Shown here: piece by piece, positions 52,521 to 61,201 of the stretch
Numbering within the stretch: position 1 is the stretch's first letter
Layout of the letters: each line of letters opens with the position of its first letter
The notes under the pieces: generated by a model
Told to the model about the DNA's origin: nothing
Seen by the model: only the letters and a program-made list of their open reading frames with translations
The model's database searches: none
Program-made: the position numbers and the translations under genes
DNA from: Burkholderiales bacterium PBB3
GTDB lineage: Bacteria; Pseudomonadota; Gammaproteobacteria; Burkholderiales; Burkholderiaceae_C
DNA: 64,000 nucleotides
Direction: 5' to 3'
Assembly (NCBI GenBank): GCA_002256115.1
Contig: NKIK01000001.1
Location: 62,001 to 126,000 of the forward strand

Positions 52521-53428
52521 TTGGGGCTGCTAGCGCTGGATTCCAGCAGGCGCTGGATTTGGGCGTCTTTGTCGCGCCAGAGTTGTTGTACCCATTGGGC
52601 AAATGCTTCCCGAAACACGGGGTCATTGGCGTAGTCGCCCTTGAGCAGGTGCTGCGGTATGGGCAGGGCCCGTACCCGCACCACCACACGCTTCATCTTG
52701 CCGGTCAAAAAGTGCGGGAAGCTGGGTGCACCGTCCGGGTAAACGATGGTGACATCCAAAATGGCTTGGAATTTGTCGCCCATGGCATTCAGGGCCAAGG
52801 CCAAGCCGCCCGCCTTGGGTTTGAGCAAATGCTGGTAGGGCGATTGCTGCTTGGCGTGTTTGGCGGGTGTAAAGCGGGTGCCCTCCAGAAAATTCATCAC
52901 GCTGGTGGGGATCAGCGCGAATTTCTCGCAGGCTTTGCGGGTGGTCTCCTGGTCTTTACCGCGTAGCTCGGGGTGCTTTTTAAGGAATTCTTCGCTGTGG
53001 CGGCGCATGAATGGGAAGTCCAGCGCCCACCAGGCCAGGCCCATCACCGGTACCCAAATGAGCTGCTGTTTGATGAAAAACTTCAGCAGCGGAATCCGGT
53101 GGTTCAGCAGGTGCTGCAGCACCAAAATGTCCACCCACGACTGGTGGTTGCTGTTCACCAGATACCAATTGTCAGGGTCCAGCGCCTGGATGCCTTCCAC
53201 GTCCCAATGGGTTTTTTGGGTCAAACCCATCCATCCGCTGTTGCAGGAAATCCAGGACTCCGCGATGAACAATAGGATGGGGTCAATGGCCAGCCGCACG
53301 GCGCGCAGCGGCAGCACAAATTTAATGGACGCGAACACCAGCAAGATGGGCACCCAAAAGAGTGCGTTGATGATCATCAACACCGTGGCAATCAGTCCAA
53401 CCAGCACAGAGGGTAAAAAGTTCAACAT
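52517..53428 (-). CDS. PlsC-like acyltransferase (YihG type)
   Basis: This 303-residue membrane protein belongs to the lysophospholipid acyltransferase group that moves acyl chains onto glycerol phosphates. The catalytic motif NHxxxxD is NHQSWVD, the second motif is FMRRHSEEFLKKHP and the third FLEGTRFTPAKH. An N-terminal hydrophobic segment (about 5-40) anchors it. The C-terminal region resembles E. coli YihG. It overlaps the transporter gene; a family A repeat lies just upstream of its start. Confidence 0.87.
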   Translation of the reverse strand: MLNFLPSVLVGLIATVLMIINALFWVPILLVFASIKFVLPLRAVRLAIDPILLFIAESWISCNSGWMGLTQKTHWDVEGIQALDPDNWYLVNSNHQSWVDILVLQHLLNHRIPLLKFFIKQQLIWVPVMGLAWWALDFPFMRRHSEEFLKKHPELRGKDQETTRKACEKFALIPTSVMNFLEGTRFTPAKHAKQQSPYQHLLKPKAGGLALALNAMGDKFQAILDVTIVYPDGAPSFPHFLTGKMKRVVVRVRALPIPQHLLKGDYANDPVFREAFAQWVQQLWRDKDAQIQRLLESSASSPK

Positions 53429-53445
53429 CAGAAATAACCCGGTTT

Positions 53446-53490
53446 GCTATGAATACAGGAGCTGCTCCCGCACTATCCACGGGCTCTAAG
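53446..53490. repeat. Dispersed repeat family A, copy 7
   Basis: GCTATGAATACAGGAGCTGC then TCCCGCACTATCCACGGGCT. It lies between two leftward genes, and its right edge contains the TAG stop codon (53486-53488) of the PAS/GGDEF gene. Confidence 0.85.
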
Positions 53491-55546
53491 CACAATTTTC
53501 TTGGTAAAAGCAGATGGCGTTTCGACCTTGCTTCTTGGCATCGTACATGGCTTGGTCGGCCTGTTTCAGCAGTTGCGCGGGTTCGCGGCCGTTGCCGTTG
53601 AAAAGAACCGCGCCAATGCTGGGCGTGGCGGTATGGGCTAGACCCTGAATCTGGTGCGGTGCATTTAGGGTGAAAAGAATTTTCTGCCCCAAGGCCAAGG
53701 CTTGCTGGTAGGCCAGCTCGGGTTCAGCATGCAGCTCTTGCACCAGCACCACAAACTCATCCCCACCCAGCCGGGCCACGGTGTCAAGCCCGCGCACACA
53801 GTGCAGCAGCCGCTCCGCCACGCTTTGCAACAGCAGGTCGCCGATGTCATGCCCGTAGGTGTCGTTCAGCAGCTTAAAGCGGTCCAGATCCAGAAACATG
53901 ACTGCGCCATGGCGGTTTTGCCGTGCGCTGTGCATCACCGCCGTCTGCAGGCGATCACTCAGCATGCGCCGGTTGGGCAGTCCGGTCAGGCTGTCGTGAA
54001 AAGCCAGTTTCTCAATCGCCTGCTCCGCCAACTTGCGCTCGGTGATATTGCGGGCAATGGCAATCACGCGCTCCTCATCACCCGGCTCCGTGGGCTTGAT
54101 GGCCATGGAAAGCTCGTACCACTGCTGGCCTTGGGGCAGGGGCAGGCTGTATTGCCGCCCTACCGATTTGCCCATGGTGCGCGTTTCTTGCAGCGCCGCC
54201 ATGCAGATGGCGGCAGCCTCGGGGGGCAATGTGTCTTGGATGAATTGGTGGATGGCACCCCCGTGCGTGGACGCCAAATCCTGGGTGTTGTGGCTGTGAA
54301 TCGCCCGGCACTGGCCGTGCACAGTGAACTCCATCACCAGATCGGGCAGGGCGTTCAGTGTGGCCTGCAGTTCGGCGCGGGTGGCGTGCAATTCCTGCTC
54401 CGTTTGCTTGCGACCAGACACATCGGACAAGGTACCCACCATGCGGACGGCAGCCCCATCTTTGGCGAATTGCACTACTTTGCCCCGGCTGCTGATCCAC
54501 ACCCAGCGCCCACCGCTGTGGCGCACCCGGTATTCGGCTTCAAATGCCGGGGTCTCTCCGGCCAGGTGGGCTGTCAGGGCGGTTTGCACCATCACCACAT
54601 CATCGGTGTGCACCAGGTCGCGCCAAGAGCGGCGCACCATGCTTTCTGCCGTATCCCGGCCTAGCAGTTTGCAAGAGCGTTCGTCCAATCGGTAGCCATT
54701 GGCAATGGTCAGGTCAAAGTCCCAGCGCCCCAAGTCGGCCCCCATCAGGGCCAACTCCAGTTGCTCAGAGGTATCGCGCAGCAAGACCTCGGAGTCCTTG
54801 CGCTGTTGAATACTGCGGGCTATGCCCAGTACGCCAATGGTCTCGCCAGTGGCATGCTGCAAGGGCGTTTTGACCACTTCAAACAACTCGTTGGAGGGGC
54901 GGCGCAGGCTGCTCATCACGTCTTCGGTGACGATGCTGCGGCCCGCGCGCATGGCCAATTCATCGTGCGCGCCAATTTGTTGTACCTGCTGGGGGCGGTA
55001 CCACTGCGCGTCACGGCTGCCTATGACCTCGGCCACCGTGGTGCCCAGGTGCCCGCTGGCAAAAGCCTCATTGCAGGTCAGGTAAGTGCCACTCAGGTCC
55101 TTGAGCCACACCCGGTCAGGAATCGTTTGCAACACATTGCGCAGCAGGTTGGCCGTGCGCTGCAAGGCTCCCAGTGCAATGCGTTCCTGGGTGATGTCCT
55201 CAATGGTACCTTCGTAAAACAGGGGTTTGCCAAAGCCATCGCGCACCAGATGGGCCAACTCACGCACCCAAATACGCTCGCCGGTCTTTAGGCGGTAGGC
55301 CTCGGAGATGAAATCGGAGACTTGTTCGTCGCGCTCCATCAGCGCCGCAAACTCATCGCGCCGCTCGCGGCTGACATAAAAGTGCCGGGCAAAGCTCAGA
55401 CCACTGCGTTTGTATTCGCCCGCATTGGCAAAGCCAGCCATGCGAATCAGAGCCGCGTTGACCTGGAAGACTTCACCACCGGGTTTGGAGCGGTAGGCCC
55501 CGATGGGCAACAGCTCAAACAGCGTGGACGATTCGCGAATCGGCAC
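53486..55546 (-). CDS. Soluble PAS-PAS-PAS-GGDEF diguanylate cyclase
   Basis: This 686-residue protein lacks membrane helices and has several PAS/PAC sensor modules (roughly 10-130, 140-260, 265-390 and a weaker one to 510) ahead of an active GGDEF domain: FHDSLTGLPNRRMLSDRL, DLDRFKLLNDTYGHDIGD and ARLGGDEFVVLV. It should make cyclic di-GMP in response to a cytoplasmic signal. A GTG at 55546 is the likely start. The stop codon falls in the edge of a family A repeat, so the last residues may have been set by that insertion. Confidence 0.88.
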   Translation of the reverse strand: MPIRESSTLFELLPIGAYRSKPGGEVFQVNAALIRMAGFANAGEYKRSGLSFARHFYVSRERRDEFAALMERDEQVSDFISEAYRLKTGERIWVRELAHLVRDGFGKPLFYEGTIEDITQERIALGALQRTANLLRNVLQTIPDRVWLKDLSGTYLTCNEAFASGHLGTTVAEVIGSRDAQWYRPQQVQQIGAHDELAMRAGRSIVTEDVMSSLRRPSNELFEVVKTPLQHATGETIGVLGIARSIQQRKDSEVLLRDTSEQLELALMGADLGRWDFDLTIANGYRLDERSCKLLGRDTAESMVRRSWRDLVHTDDVVMVQTALTAHLAGETPAFEAEYRVRHSGGRWVWISSRGKVVQFAKDGAAVRMVGTLSDVSGRKQTEQELHATRAELQATLNALPDLVMEFTVHGQCRAIHSHNTQDLASTHGGAIHQFIQDTLPPEAAAICMAALQETRTMGKSVGRQYSLPLPQGQQWYELSMAIKPTEPGDEERVIAIARNITERKLAEQAIEKLAFHDSLTGLPNRRMLSDRLQTAVMHSARQNRHGAVMFLDLDRFKLLNDTYGHDIGDLLLQSVAERLLHCVRGLDTVARLGGDEFVVLVQELHAEPELAYQQALALGQKILFTLNAPHQIQGLAHTATPSIGAVLFNGNGREPAQLLKQADQAMYDAKKQGRNAICFYQENCA

Positions 55547-55562
55547 AGCCGCCAGCCTGGTT

Positions 55563-56339
55563 TTACTTCAGGCTGCCTGACAAGAACTGGCCGAGCCGTT
55601 CACTTTTAGGATTGGCCAGCACCTCAGCGGGCACACCTTGCTCTTCAATGCAGCCTTTGTGCAAGAAGATCAGGTGGTTGGCCACCTCACGGGCAAAGCC
55701 CATTTCGTGCGTGACCACGACCATAGTGCGGCCTTCTTTGGCCAGGTCTTTCATGACCTTGAGCACTTCCGACACCAGCTCAGGGTCGAGCGCGCTGGTG
55801 GGCTCGTCAAACAACATCACCTCGGGCTCCATGGCCAGCGCGCGGGCAATGGCCACGCGCTGCTGCTGGCCGCCGCTCAGGTGGGCGGGGTAAGCGTCTT
55901 CTTTGCCCTCCAGGCCTACCTTGACGAGGTACTTGCGCGCCCGGGCCACCGCCTCGTCTTTGGGAATGCCCATCACATGGATAGGCGCTTCAATGATGTT
56001 CTGCAGCACCGTCATATGGGCCCACAAATTGAAATGCTGGAACACCATCGCCAGCTTGGTGCGCATGCGCGCAAGCTGCTTGGCATCCGTAGCGTTCAGC
56101 TCGCCATTGGCGCCGGGCGCCAGCTTGATTTCTTCGCCAGCCACCGTAATGCGGCCTTCGTGCGGTTTTTCCAGCAGATTGATACAGCGCAAAAACGTAC
56201 TCTTGCCCGATCCAGAGCTGCCAATGATGCTGATCACATCACCCGCATGGGCCGCGAGCGACACACCCTTGAGCACCTCATTGGAGCCAAAGCGCTTGTG
56301 AATATTGTCGACCTGAAGCTTGAGGGAACTGGAAGTCAT
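55563..56339 (-). CDS. aotP: Basic amino acid ABC transporter ATPase
   Basis: This 258-residue ATPase is of the HisP/AotP type. Walker A is GSSGSGKST, the signature [16 protein letters not shown] and Walker [34 protein letters not shown] is typical of histidine/arginine/ornithine importers. It is the last gene of an operon in the order J-Q-M-O-P known from the Pseudomonas aeruginosa aot operon. The gap to the desuccinylase-like gene is 38 bases. Confidence 0.9.
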   Translation of the reverse strand: MTSSSLKLQVDNIHKRFGSNEVLKGVSLAAHAGDVISIIGSSGSGKSTFLRCINLLEKPHEGRITVAGEEIKLAPGANGELNATDAKQLARMRTKLAMVFQHFNLWAHMTVLQNIIEAPIHVMGIPKDEAVARARKYLVKVGLEGKEDAYPAHLSGGQQQRVAIARALAMEPEVMLFDEPTSALDPELVSEVLKVMKDLAKEGRTMVVVTHEMGFAREVANHLIFLHKGCIEEQGVPAEVLANPKSERLGQFLSGSLK

Positions 56340-56377
56340 GGTGTGGATGCCGTAGAGAGGTTTGAGGTGCTGTGGGC

Positions 56378-57508
56378 TTATGCGCCCAGCAGTTCACCGG
56401 TTCTAAAGGGGATGGCGCCAGCGATCTTGCCAACTTCACCACCGGTGGTGAGATAGCGCGCGAGCACCCGTGCATAAAAAATACCCGCCACACCGGCCAC
56501 CACCGCGTGGGTGGTGTCATTGGTCGGGTCGATGATTTCGGCAATCAGGTCGCCGACTTGGACTTGCTGGCCGACTGCCGCCGTAAAAACCAACAAACCG
56601 GGCACGGGAGCAATCAGCGTTTCCGAGCCCGCCAGTGGCGTGGCTTGGCAGCGTGCGGCCGGAATCTGCACGGGGCTGGCGCTGCGCACAGAGCCCGTGT
56701 GCTGCAAGAAAGCCCACAAAGCCTGCGTATCTTGGCTGGCCAGTGCGTGGCCCACATCGGCCTCACCGCGGAACTCGATCGTGGTCGTGCTGCACGCTTG
56801 GGGGATGGGGGCCGTAATGCCTTTGGCTTCCAGCGATTGCTTTAGCTGCCACCAGGCACCCGACAGGCATTCGTCAAACGGGCCGCCGCCCGAGTTTTTA
56901 GCTAGCAACACGGCCTCACATTGCAGCAAATTAGCCAACGGCTCCAGTGGGGGCCAGCAGGCCTCTTCGGCATACATATGCATGACGGCTTCGCAGTCGC
57001 AGTGCAGGTCTAGTACCAGATCGGCATCAAAGGCCAGCATCAGCAGCGTTTTGCGCAGGCTTTGCAACTCGGTGGTGGGCTTCCACTGGTCGAGGTAGCT
57101 GCGCATGGCAGCGCGCACCAGTGCCACATTGGCTTGTGCGTCTGGGCCCAGCGCGCCTGCTACCAAGGCCTCAGCTTCTTTGGCCAAGTCGGGGTAGTGG
57201 CGATTGAAGTTTTCTGAGGTGTCCAACTCAAAGCGGCCCATGGGTTTGTGGTCCAGCCGCTGGGCCAGCCCAATCGGATTGGCTACGGGCACCAGAATCA
57301 CTTCACCGGTGACTTCGCCCTTTTGGTCGGCGTCCACCAAGAGCTTGCGCAGGTGGTGGGCGACCAGCATGCCCGGCAGTTCTTCGGCGTGCAGGCTGGC
57401 CTGGATATACACCTTGGGCCGCGCACCGGGCGTGCCAAAGTGCAGACTGGTCACGGTCTTGTGCACGCCCAGGCTGGGGGAGATGAGCGGATGGTCGGTA
57501 CGCTGCAT
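56378..57508 (-). CDS. aotO: AotO-like succinylglutamate desuccinylase/aspartoacylase family protein
   Basis: This 376-residue protein belongs to the zinc carboxypeptidase-like family that removes acyl groups from amino acids. Zinc ligands are visible as HAEELPG (His40, Glu43) and [19 protein letters not shown] is also typical. The C-terminal part resembles a biotinyl-like beta-barrel ([21 protein letters not shown]). The equivalent aotO gene in Pseudomonas is part of the arginine/ornithine uptake operon with no settled role. It starts three bases from the permease stop. Confidence 0.82.
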   Translation of the reverse strand: MQRTDHPLISPSLGVHKTVTSLHFGTPGARPKVYIQASLHAEELPGMLVAHHLRKLLVDADQKGEVTGEVILVPVANPIGLAQRLDHKPMGRFELDTSENFNRHYPDLAKEAEALVAGALGPDAQANVALVRAAMRSYLDQWKPTTELQSLRKTLLMLAFDADLVLDLHCDCEAVMHMYAEEACWPPLEPLANLLQCEAVLLAKNSGGGPFDECLSGAWWQLKQSLEAKGITAPIPQACSTTTIEFRGEADVGHALASQDTQALWAFLQHTGSVRSASPVQIPAARCQATPLAGSETLIAPVPGLLVFTAAVGQQVQVGDLIAEIIDPTNDTTHAVVAGVAGIFYARVLARYLTTGGEVGKIAGAIPFRTGELLGA

Positions 57509-57511
57509 GGC

Positions 57512-58225
57512 TCAGTGTTTGCGCGGGGTTAGGTAGGCCAAAAAGTGCCTTTCGGCTAAGCGAAACACACCGATCAGGCAGAAAGAGGCCACCAGATAAA
57601 TAGCCGCAGCAGCCAAGTAGGCTTCAAAGGGCAGGTAATAGTCAGAGTACACGCGGCTGGCTGCCGCAGTTAAATCCAACATGCTGGGAACAGCACTGGC
57701 CACGCTGGTGGCATGCAGCATCATCACGGCCTCGTTGCTGTAGGCGGGCAGGGTGCGGCGCAGGGCACTGGGCAGCACCACGCGCCACATCACCTGCACG
57801 CGGCCCATGCCATAGGCCTGCGCGGCTTCAATCTCACCCGCATTGGTCTCACGGATGGCACCTGCCAGCATTTCAGCGGTATAGCCCGCCGTGTTCAGGC
57901 TGAAGGCCAGCAGGGCACAAAAGAAAGGCTCTTTGAAATACGTCCAAGGCCACACATCATTCCAGCGCTCTTGTATCCACTCCATCTGGCCGAGGCCGTA
58001 ATAGATCATGTAAACCTGCAGCAACAGCGGTGTGCCGCGGACCACATAGGTGTAGGCCCCCACCAGCCAGCGCAGTGATGCCCAAGGGCCTGTGAGCAAT
58101 AGCGCAAACACCAGGGCTAATACGGCACCTATGCCCAGCGACGAGAGCAGCAGCCACAAGGTGGTAAGCATGCCCTGGGCATACAGGAGCATGGTGGCGG
58201 GTTCGAATATGACAGACCAGTTCAT
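57512..58225 (-). CDS. aotM: Basic amino acid ABC transporter permease (HisM/AotM type)
   Basis: This 237-residue permease has five hydrophobic helices and the conserved loop GAIRETNAGEIEAAQAYGMG. GAYTYVVRGTPLLLQVYMIYYGLGQ is the standard family segment. The ATG at 58225 overlaps the AotQ stop (ATGA), which decides the start against a longer open frame. Confidence 0.9.
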   Translation of the reverse strand: MNWSVIFEPATMLLYAQGMLTTLWLLLSSLGIGAVLALVFALLLTGPWASLRWLVGAYTYVVRGTPLLLQVYMIYYGLGQMEWIQERWNDVWPWTYFKEPFFCALLAFSLNTAGYTAEMLAGAIRETNAGEIEAAQAYGMGRVQVMWRVVLPSALRRTLPAYSNEAVMMLHATSVASAVPSMLDLTAAASRVYSDYYLPFEAYLAAAAIYLVASFCLIGVFRLAERHFLAYLTPRKH

Positions 58226-58911
58226 TGCAGTTGCCCCCGCTTGGTGCCTAGGCTGTAGCGGGCATTTAATTTGCGCAGCACATAGAGCGAAACCGCCGTG
58301 TAAATCAAGAACAGCGCGCAAGCGAACAACAGGTAGGTGAAGGGCGAGCGCGTGGCGGCACTGGCCTGTTTGGCGATATAGGTCATTTCTTGCAGGCCAA
58401 TCAGGCTGACCAATGATGAGGCTTTGATCAACACCAGCCAGTTATTGGTAAAGCCGGGCAGGGCGTAGCGCACCATTTGCGGTGCTGTCACCCGGATGAA
58501 TGTCTGGGTGCGGCCCATGCCAAAAGCCCAGGCCGCTTCAGCTTGCCCCTTGGGGATAGACAAGATGGCACCACGAAACGTCTCGGTCATGTAAGCGCCG
58601 TAGATAAAACCAATGGTTAAAACACCGGCCGCAAAAGGGTTGATATCCACAGTGGCCTCACTCCCCATCCACTCCAGCAAATTATTCAGGCCAATGGTGC
58701 CGCCATAGAACACTAGCAGCATCAGCACCAGATCAGGAATGCCGCGAATGACGGTGGTGTAGATGGTGGCCAAACCCACCAGCACCGGGCGCCCCGAGAG
58801 CTTGGCCCCCGCGCCCAGCAGCCCCAGAATGATGGACACCAGCAGTGCGGCGAGCGATACGCCGACGGTGAGCACAGCACCGTTCAGAATGGCCAAAAAA
58901 TACGATTGCAT
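58222..58911 (-). CDS. aotQ: Basic amino acid ABC transporter permease (HisQ/AotQ type)
   Basis: This 229-residue permease has five hydrophobic helices with VIRGIPDLVLMLLVFYGG and the loop FRGAILSIPKGQAEAAWAFGMG. It overlaps the aotM start by four bases. Upstream, between it and the binding-protein gene, stands a broken chemoreceptor gene ending 21 bases before the aotQ start, an unusual interruption of this operon. Confidence 0.9.
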   Translation of the reverse strand: MQSYFLAILNGAVLTVGVSLAALLVSIILGLLGAGAKLSGRPVLVGLATIYTTVIRGIPDLVLMLLVFYGGTIGLNNLLEWMGSEATVDINPFAAGVLTIGFIYGAYMTETFRGAILSIPKGQAEAAWAFGMGRTQTFIRVTAPQMVRYALPGFTNNWLVLIKASSLVSLIGLQEMTYIAKQASAATRSPFTYLLFACALFLIYTAVSLYVLRKLNARYSLGTKRGQLQ

Positions 58912-58932
58912 GCGGATAGGTCTGGAGTAATT

Positions 58933-60173
58933 TCAGTACGACGCGTGGCGTAACTGTAATGTGTGTTCTGGGGCCAGGGTAAAGACAGACACCGACTGCA
59001 CCAGGTCCTCGGCCTGGGCCTTCAGGCTGCTGGCTGCTGCGGCCATTTCTTCCACCAAGGCGGCATTCTGCTGGGTTACCTGGTCCATTTGTGTCACCGC
59101 TTCGCCCACTTGGGCCACGCCGGTGCTTTGCTCGGAGCTGGCGGCGCTGATCTGGCCCATGATGTCGGTCACGCGGCGTATGGCGCTCACCACTTCATGC
59201 ATGGTGGTACCCGCCTGATCGACTAGGTTGCTACCGAGTTCAACGCGTTCTACGCTCACATTGATTAGCGTTTTAATTTCTTTGGCCGCTGCAGCGCTGC
59301 GCCCGGCCAAGGACCGAACCTCACTGGCTACCACCGCAAAGCCACGGCCTTGCTCACCCGCGCGGGCTGCTTCTACGGCGGCATTCAGCGCCAGGATATT
59401 GGTCTGGAAGGCGATGCCGTCGATCACGCTGATGATGTCGGCAATCTTGCGTGAGGAGTCATTGATGCCCTTCATCGTTTCCACGACTTGACCCACTACG
59501 TCGCCCCCTTTGGTGGCGACAGCGGAGGCCTGCAGGGCCAAATGGTTGGCCTCTCCGAGCCCTTGCGCACCGAAGACACGACGTTGACCAAGCCCTCTTG
59601 CATGCTGGAAAGCGCGCGCAACAGGGCAGAGATTTCATCGCTGCCCTGGGTGGGAATGTGCTGGCTCAGGTTGCCATTGGCCACCGCATTGGCAATGCCC
59701 ACCGCCTGGTCCAGTGGGCCGGTAATGCCCTTCATCAGACTCCAGCCAAACAGCACGGCAATGGCTAGACCGGATAGCAGCGCAATCAGTGACACCGTGC
59801 GAATCACGGTGTTGCGCTGGCTGGAGCTCTCGTATTCTTTTTTGGTGCCTTGCACCAGGACATCCATCAGCGCGTTGGATTTTTCCCGCATCACCTCAAA
59901 CATGGGTCGTACTTTTTCGCCCATCAATGCATTGGCCGCAAACAGTTCATTGGCTTGCAATTGCGCCAGGGTGGGCTGAATGGCTTGCTGCAGGTATTGA
60001 ATTTCAGACAGCAGGGTGATGGGCACCGTGCGTTGGGAGTAAACCGTGTTCAGGGCTTGGTCACCCTTGGTCACGCCGTACAAACCTATGCCTCCGACCA
60101 TCAGCAGCAGAGCACTCATAAAACCTATGAGCAAGCCCAGTCGCAAGGAAATCTTCAGTTTGTTCATGGCCAC
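58933..60173 (-). pseudogene. Methyl-accepting chemotaxis protein, broken by internal deletion and frameshift
   Basis: The upstream half (60173 to about 59553) encodes a normal MCP start: a membrane helix (LGLLIGFMSALLLMVGGIG), a four-helix sensor region, a second membrane helix and a HAMP domain ending [17 protein letters not shown]. It then shifts frame and stops at 59496. The other frame continues [20 protein letters not shown] into an intact signalling tip ([24 protein letters not shown]) to 58933. Compared with family members, about 50 residues containing the first methylation helix are missing at the junction. The adjacent transport genes suggest it once sensed basic amino acids or their binding protein. 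Confidence 0.85.
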
Positions 60174-60184
60174 TCCAAATTAAA

Positions 60185-60227
60185 CGCCGCGTTGGCACAC
60201 ACAAATCTTGTGCATGGCAACGCGGCG
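60185..60227 (-). terminator. Strong hairpin after the aotJ gene, terminator or attenuator
   Basis: CGCCGCGTTG at 60185-60194 pairs perfectly with CAACGCGGCG at 60218-60227, with an inner GCACA/TGTGC stem. On the minus strand TTTAATTT follows. It lies 12 bases after the binding-protein stop. It would lower downstream expression relative to the binding protein or protect its mRNA end. Confidence 0.75.
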
Positions 60228-60239
60228 GACTCGTCCTGC

Positions 60240-61007
60240 TTACTTGCCGTAAACGTCAAATTTGAAGTACTTGTCGTTGATGGTTTTGTAAGTGCCGTTG
60301 GTGCGGATGGTCTTGATGGCGGTGTTCAGCTCTTTCTTCAGGTCGTCTTGGCCCTTGCGCAGGCCAATGCCAGCGCCAATGCCAAAGTACTTTTGAATGT
60401 AGAGCTCTGGGCCAACCAGGTTGTAGTCTTTGCCTTCAGGCTTGGACAGGAAACCACCGGTCACTTCCACAAAGTCAGCCACGGTGCCGTCCAGACGGCC
60501 CGCCTTGATGTCCAGGTACACCTGGTCTTGGGCTTCGTAGGAGACGATTTCTACACCAGCCGTTTTGAGTTCGCCAATCGCGTATTTCTCTTGTGTGCTG
60601 CCCTTCAAGACGCCAATTTTCTTGCCCTTGAGGGAGGCTGGGCCGTCAAACTTCACGCCCTTTTTGACCACCACGCGGCTGGGCGTGTTGTAGTACTTGT
60701 CGGTGAAATCGATGACCTTCAGGCGGTCGTCGGTCACCGACATGGAGCTGATGATGACGTCGTATTTTTTGGCTTGCAGGCCGGGGATCATGCTGTCCCA
60801 GACTTGTTCGACAAACACGCACTTGCGCTTGATTTGCTCGCACAGGGCGCTCGCAATGTCCACATCAAAGCCCGTGGGCTTGCCATCGGCAGTTTTGAAA
60901 GTGAACGGCTCATAGGTTGGATCGATAGCAACCTTCAAGTCTTTGCCTTGCGCAAACGAGATAGCGCAGACCGAGCCCAGGGCGATAGCCAGTAGGAGTT
61001 TCTTCAT
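60240..61007 (-). CDS. aotJ: Basic amino acid periplasmic binding protein
   Basis: This 255-residue protein has a signal peptide ending near CAISFAQ and the lysine/arginine/ornithine-binding fold: DLKVAIDPTYEPFTFKTADG, KPTGFDVDIASALCEQI, YDVIISSMSVTDDRLKVIDF and GKKIGVLKGSTQEKYA. The disulfide pair near CEQIKRKC matches HisJ/LAO proteins. It is first in the aot-type operon, and a strong hairpin follows it. Confidence 0.92.
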   Translation of the reverse strand: MKKLLLAIALGSVCAISFAQGKDLKVAIDPTYEPFTFKTADGKPTGFDVDIASALCEQIKRKCVFVEQVWDSMIPGLQAKKYDVIISSMSVTDDRLKVIDFTDKYYNTPSRVVVKKGVKFDGPASLKGKKIGVLKGSTQEKYAIGELKTAGVEIVSYEAQDQVYLDIKAGRLDGTVADFVEVTGGFLSKPEGKDYNLVGPELYIQKYFGIGAGIGLRKGQDDLKKELNTAIKTIRTNGTYKTINDKYFKFDVYGK

Positions 61008-61201
61008 GGGTGCATCCTCAGGAGAAAAGCCGGTGATGTTCCGGCGGGTTAATAAAGGTGAGAAATCATTCTACGGGCTAAGCCATGCAATATTTGGGCC
61101 CAGAAGGGCGGGTGCATTGGGGTTTGTACCGTCAACATAGGCCTTTAGGGTGCGCGGCCCAGCCTAAGCGCCTAAAATCACACCTTAACCCCCCGAGTGC
61201 C

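Noticed and set aside
53702-54664. A 320-codon open frame on the plus strand opposite the PAS/GGDEF gene
   Set aside because: It is antisense to well-kept PAS and GGDEF motifs and has shadow-type composition.
58933-60173. A simple sequencing frameshift in the chemoreceptor gene
   Set aside because: A one-base error would not explain the roughly 50 missing residues at the junction, so a true deletion is more likely, though resequencing would settle it.
59850-60995. A 381-codon open frame on the plus strand opposite the chemoreceptor and aotJ genes
   Set aside because: It spans two recognisable minus-strand genes and the hairpin between them; no domain is recognisable.
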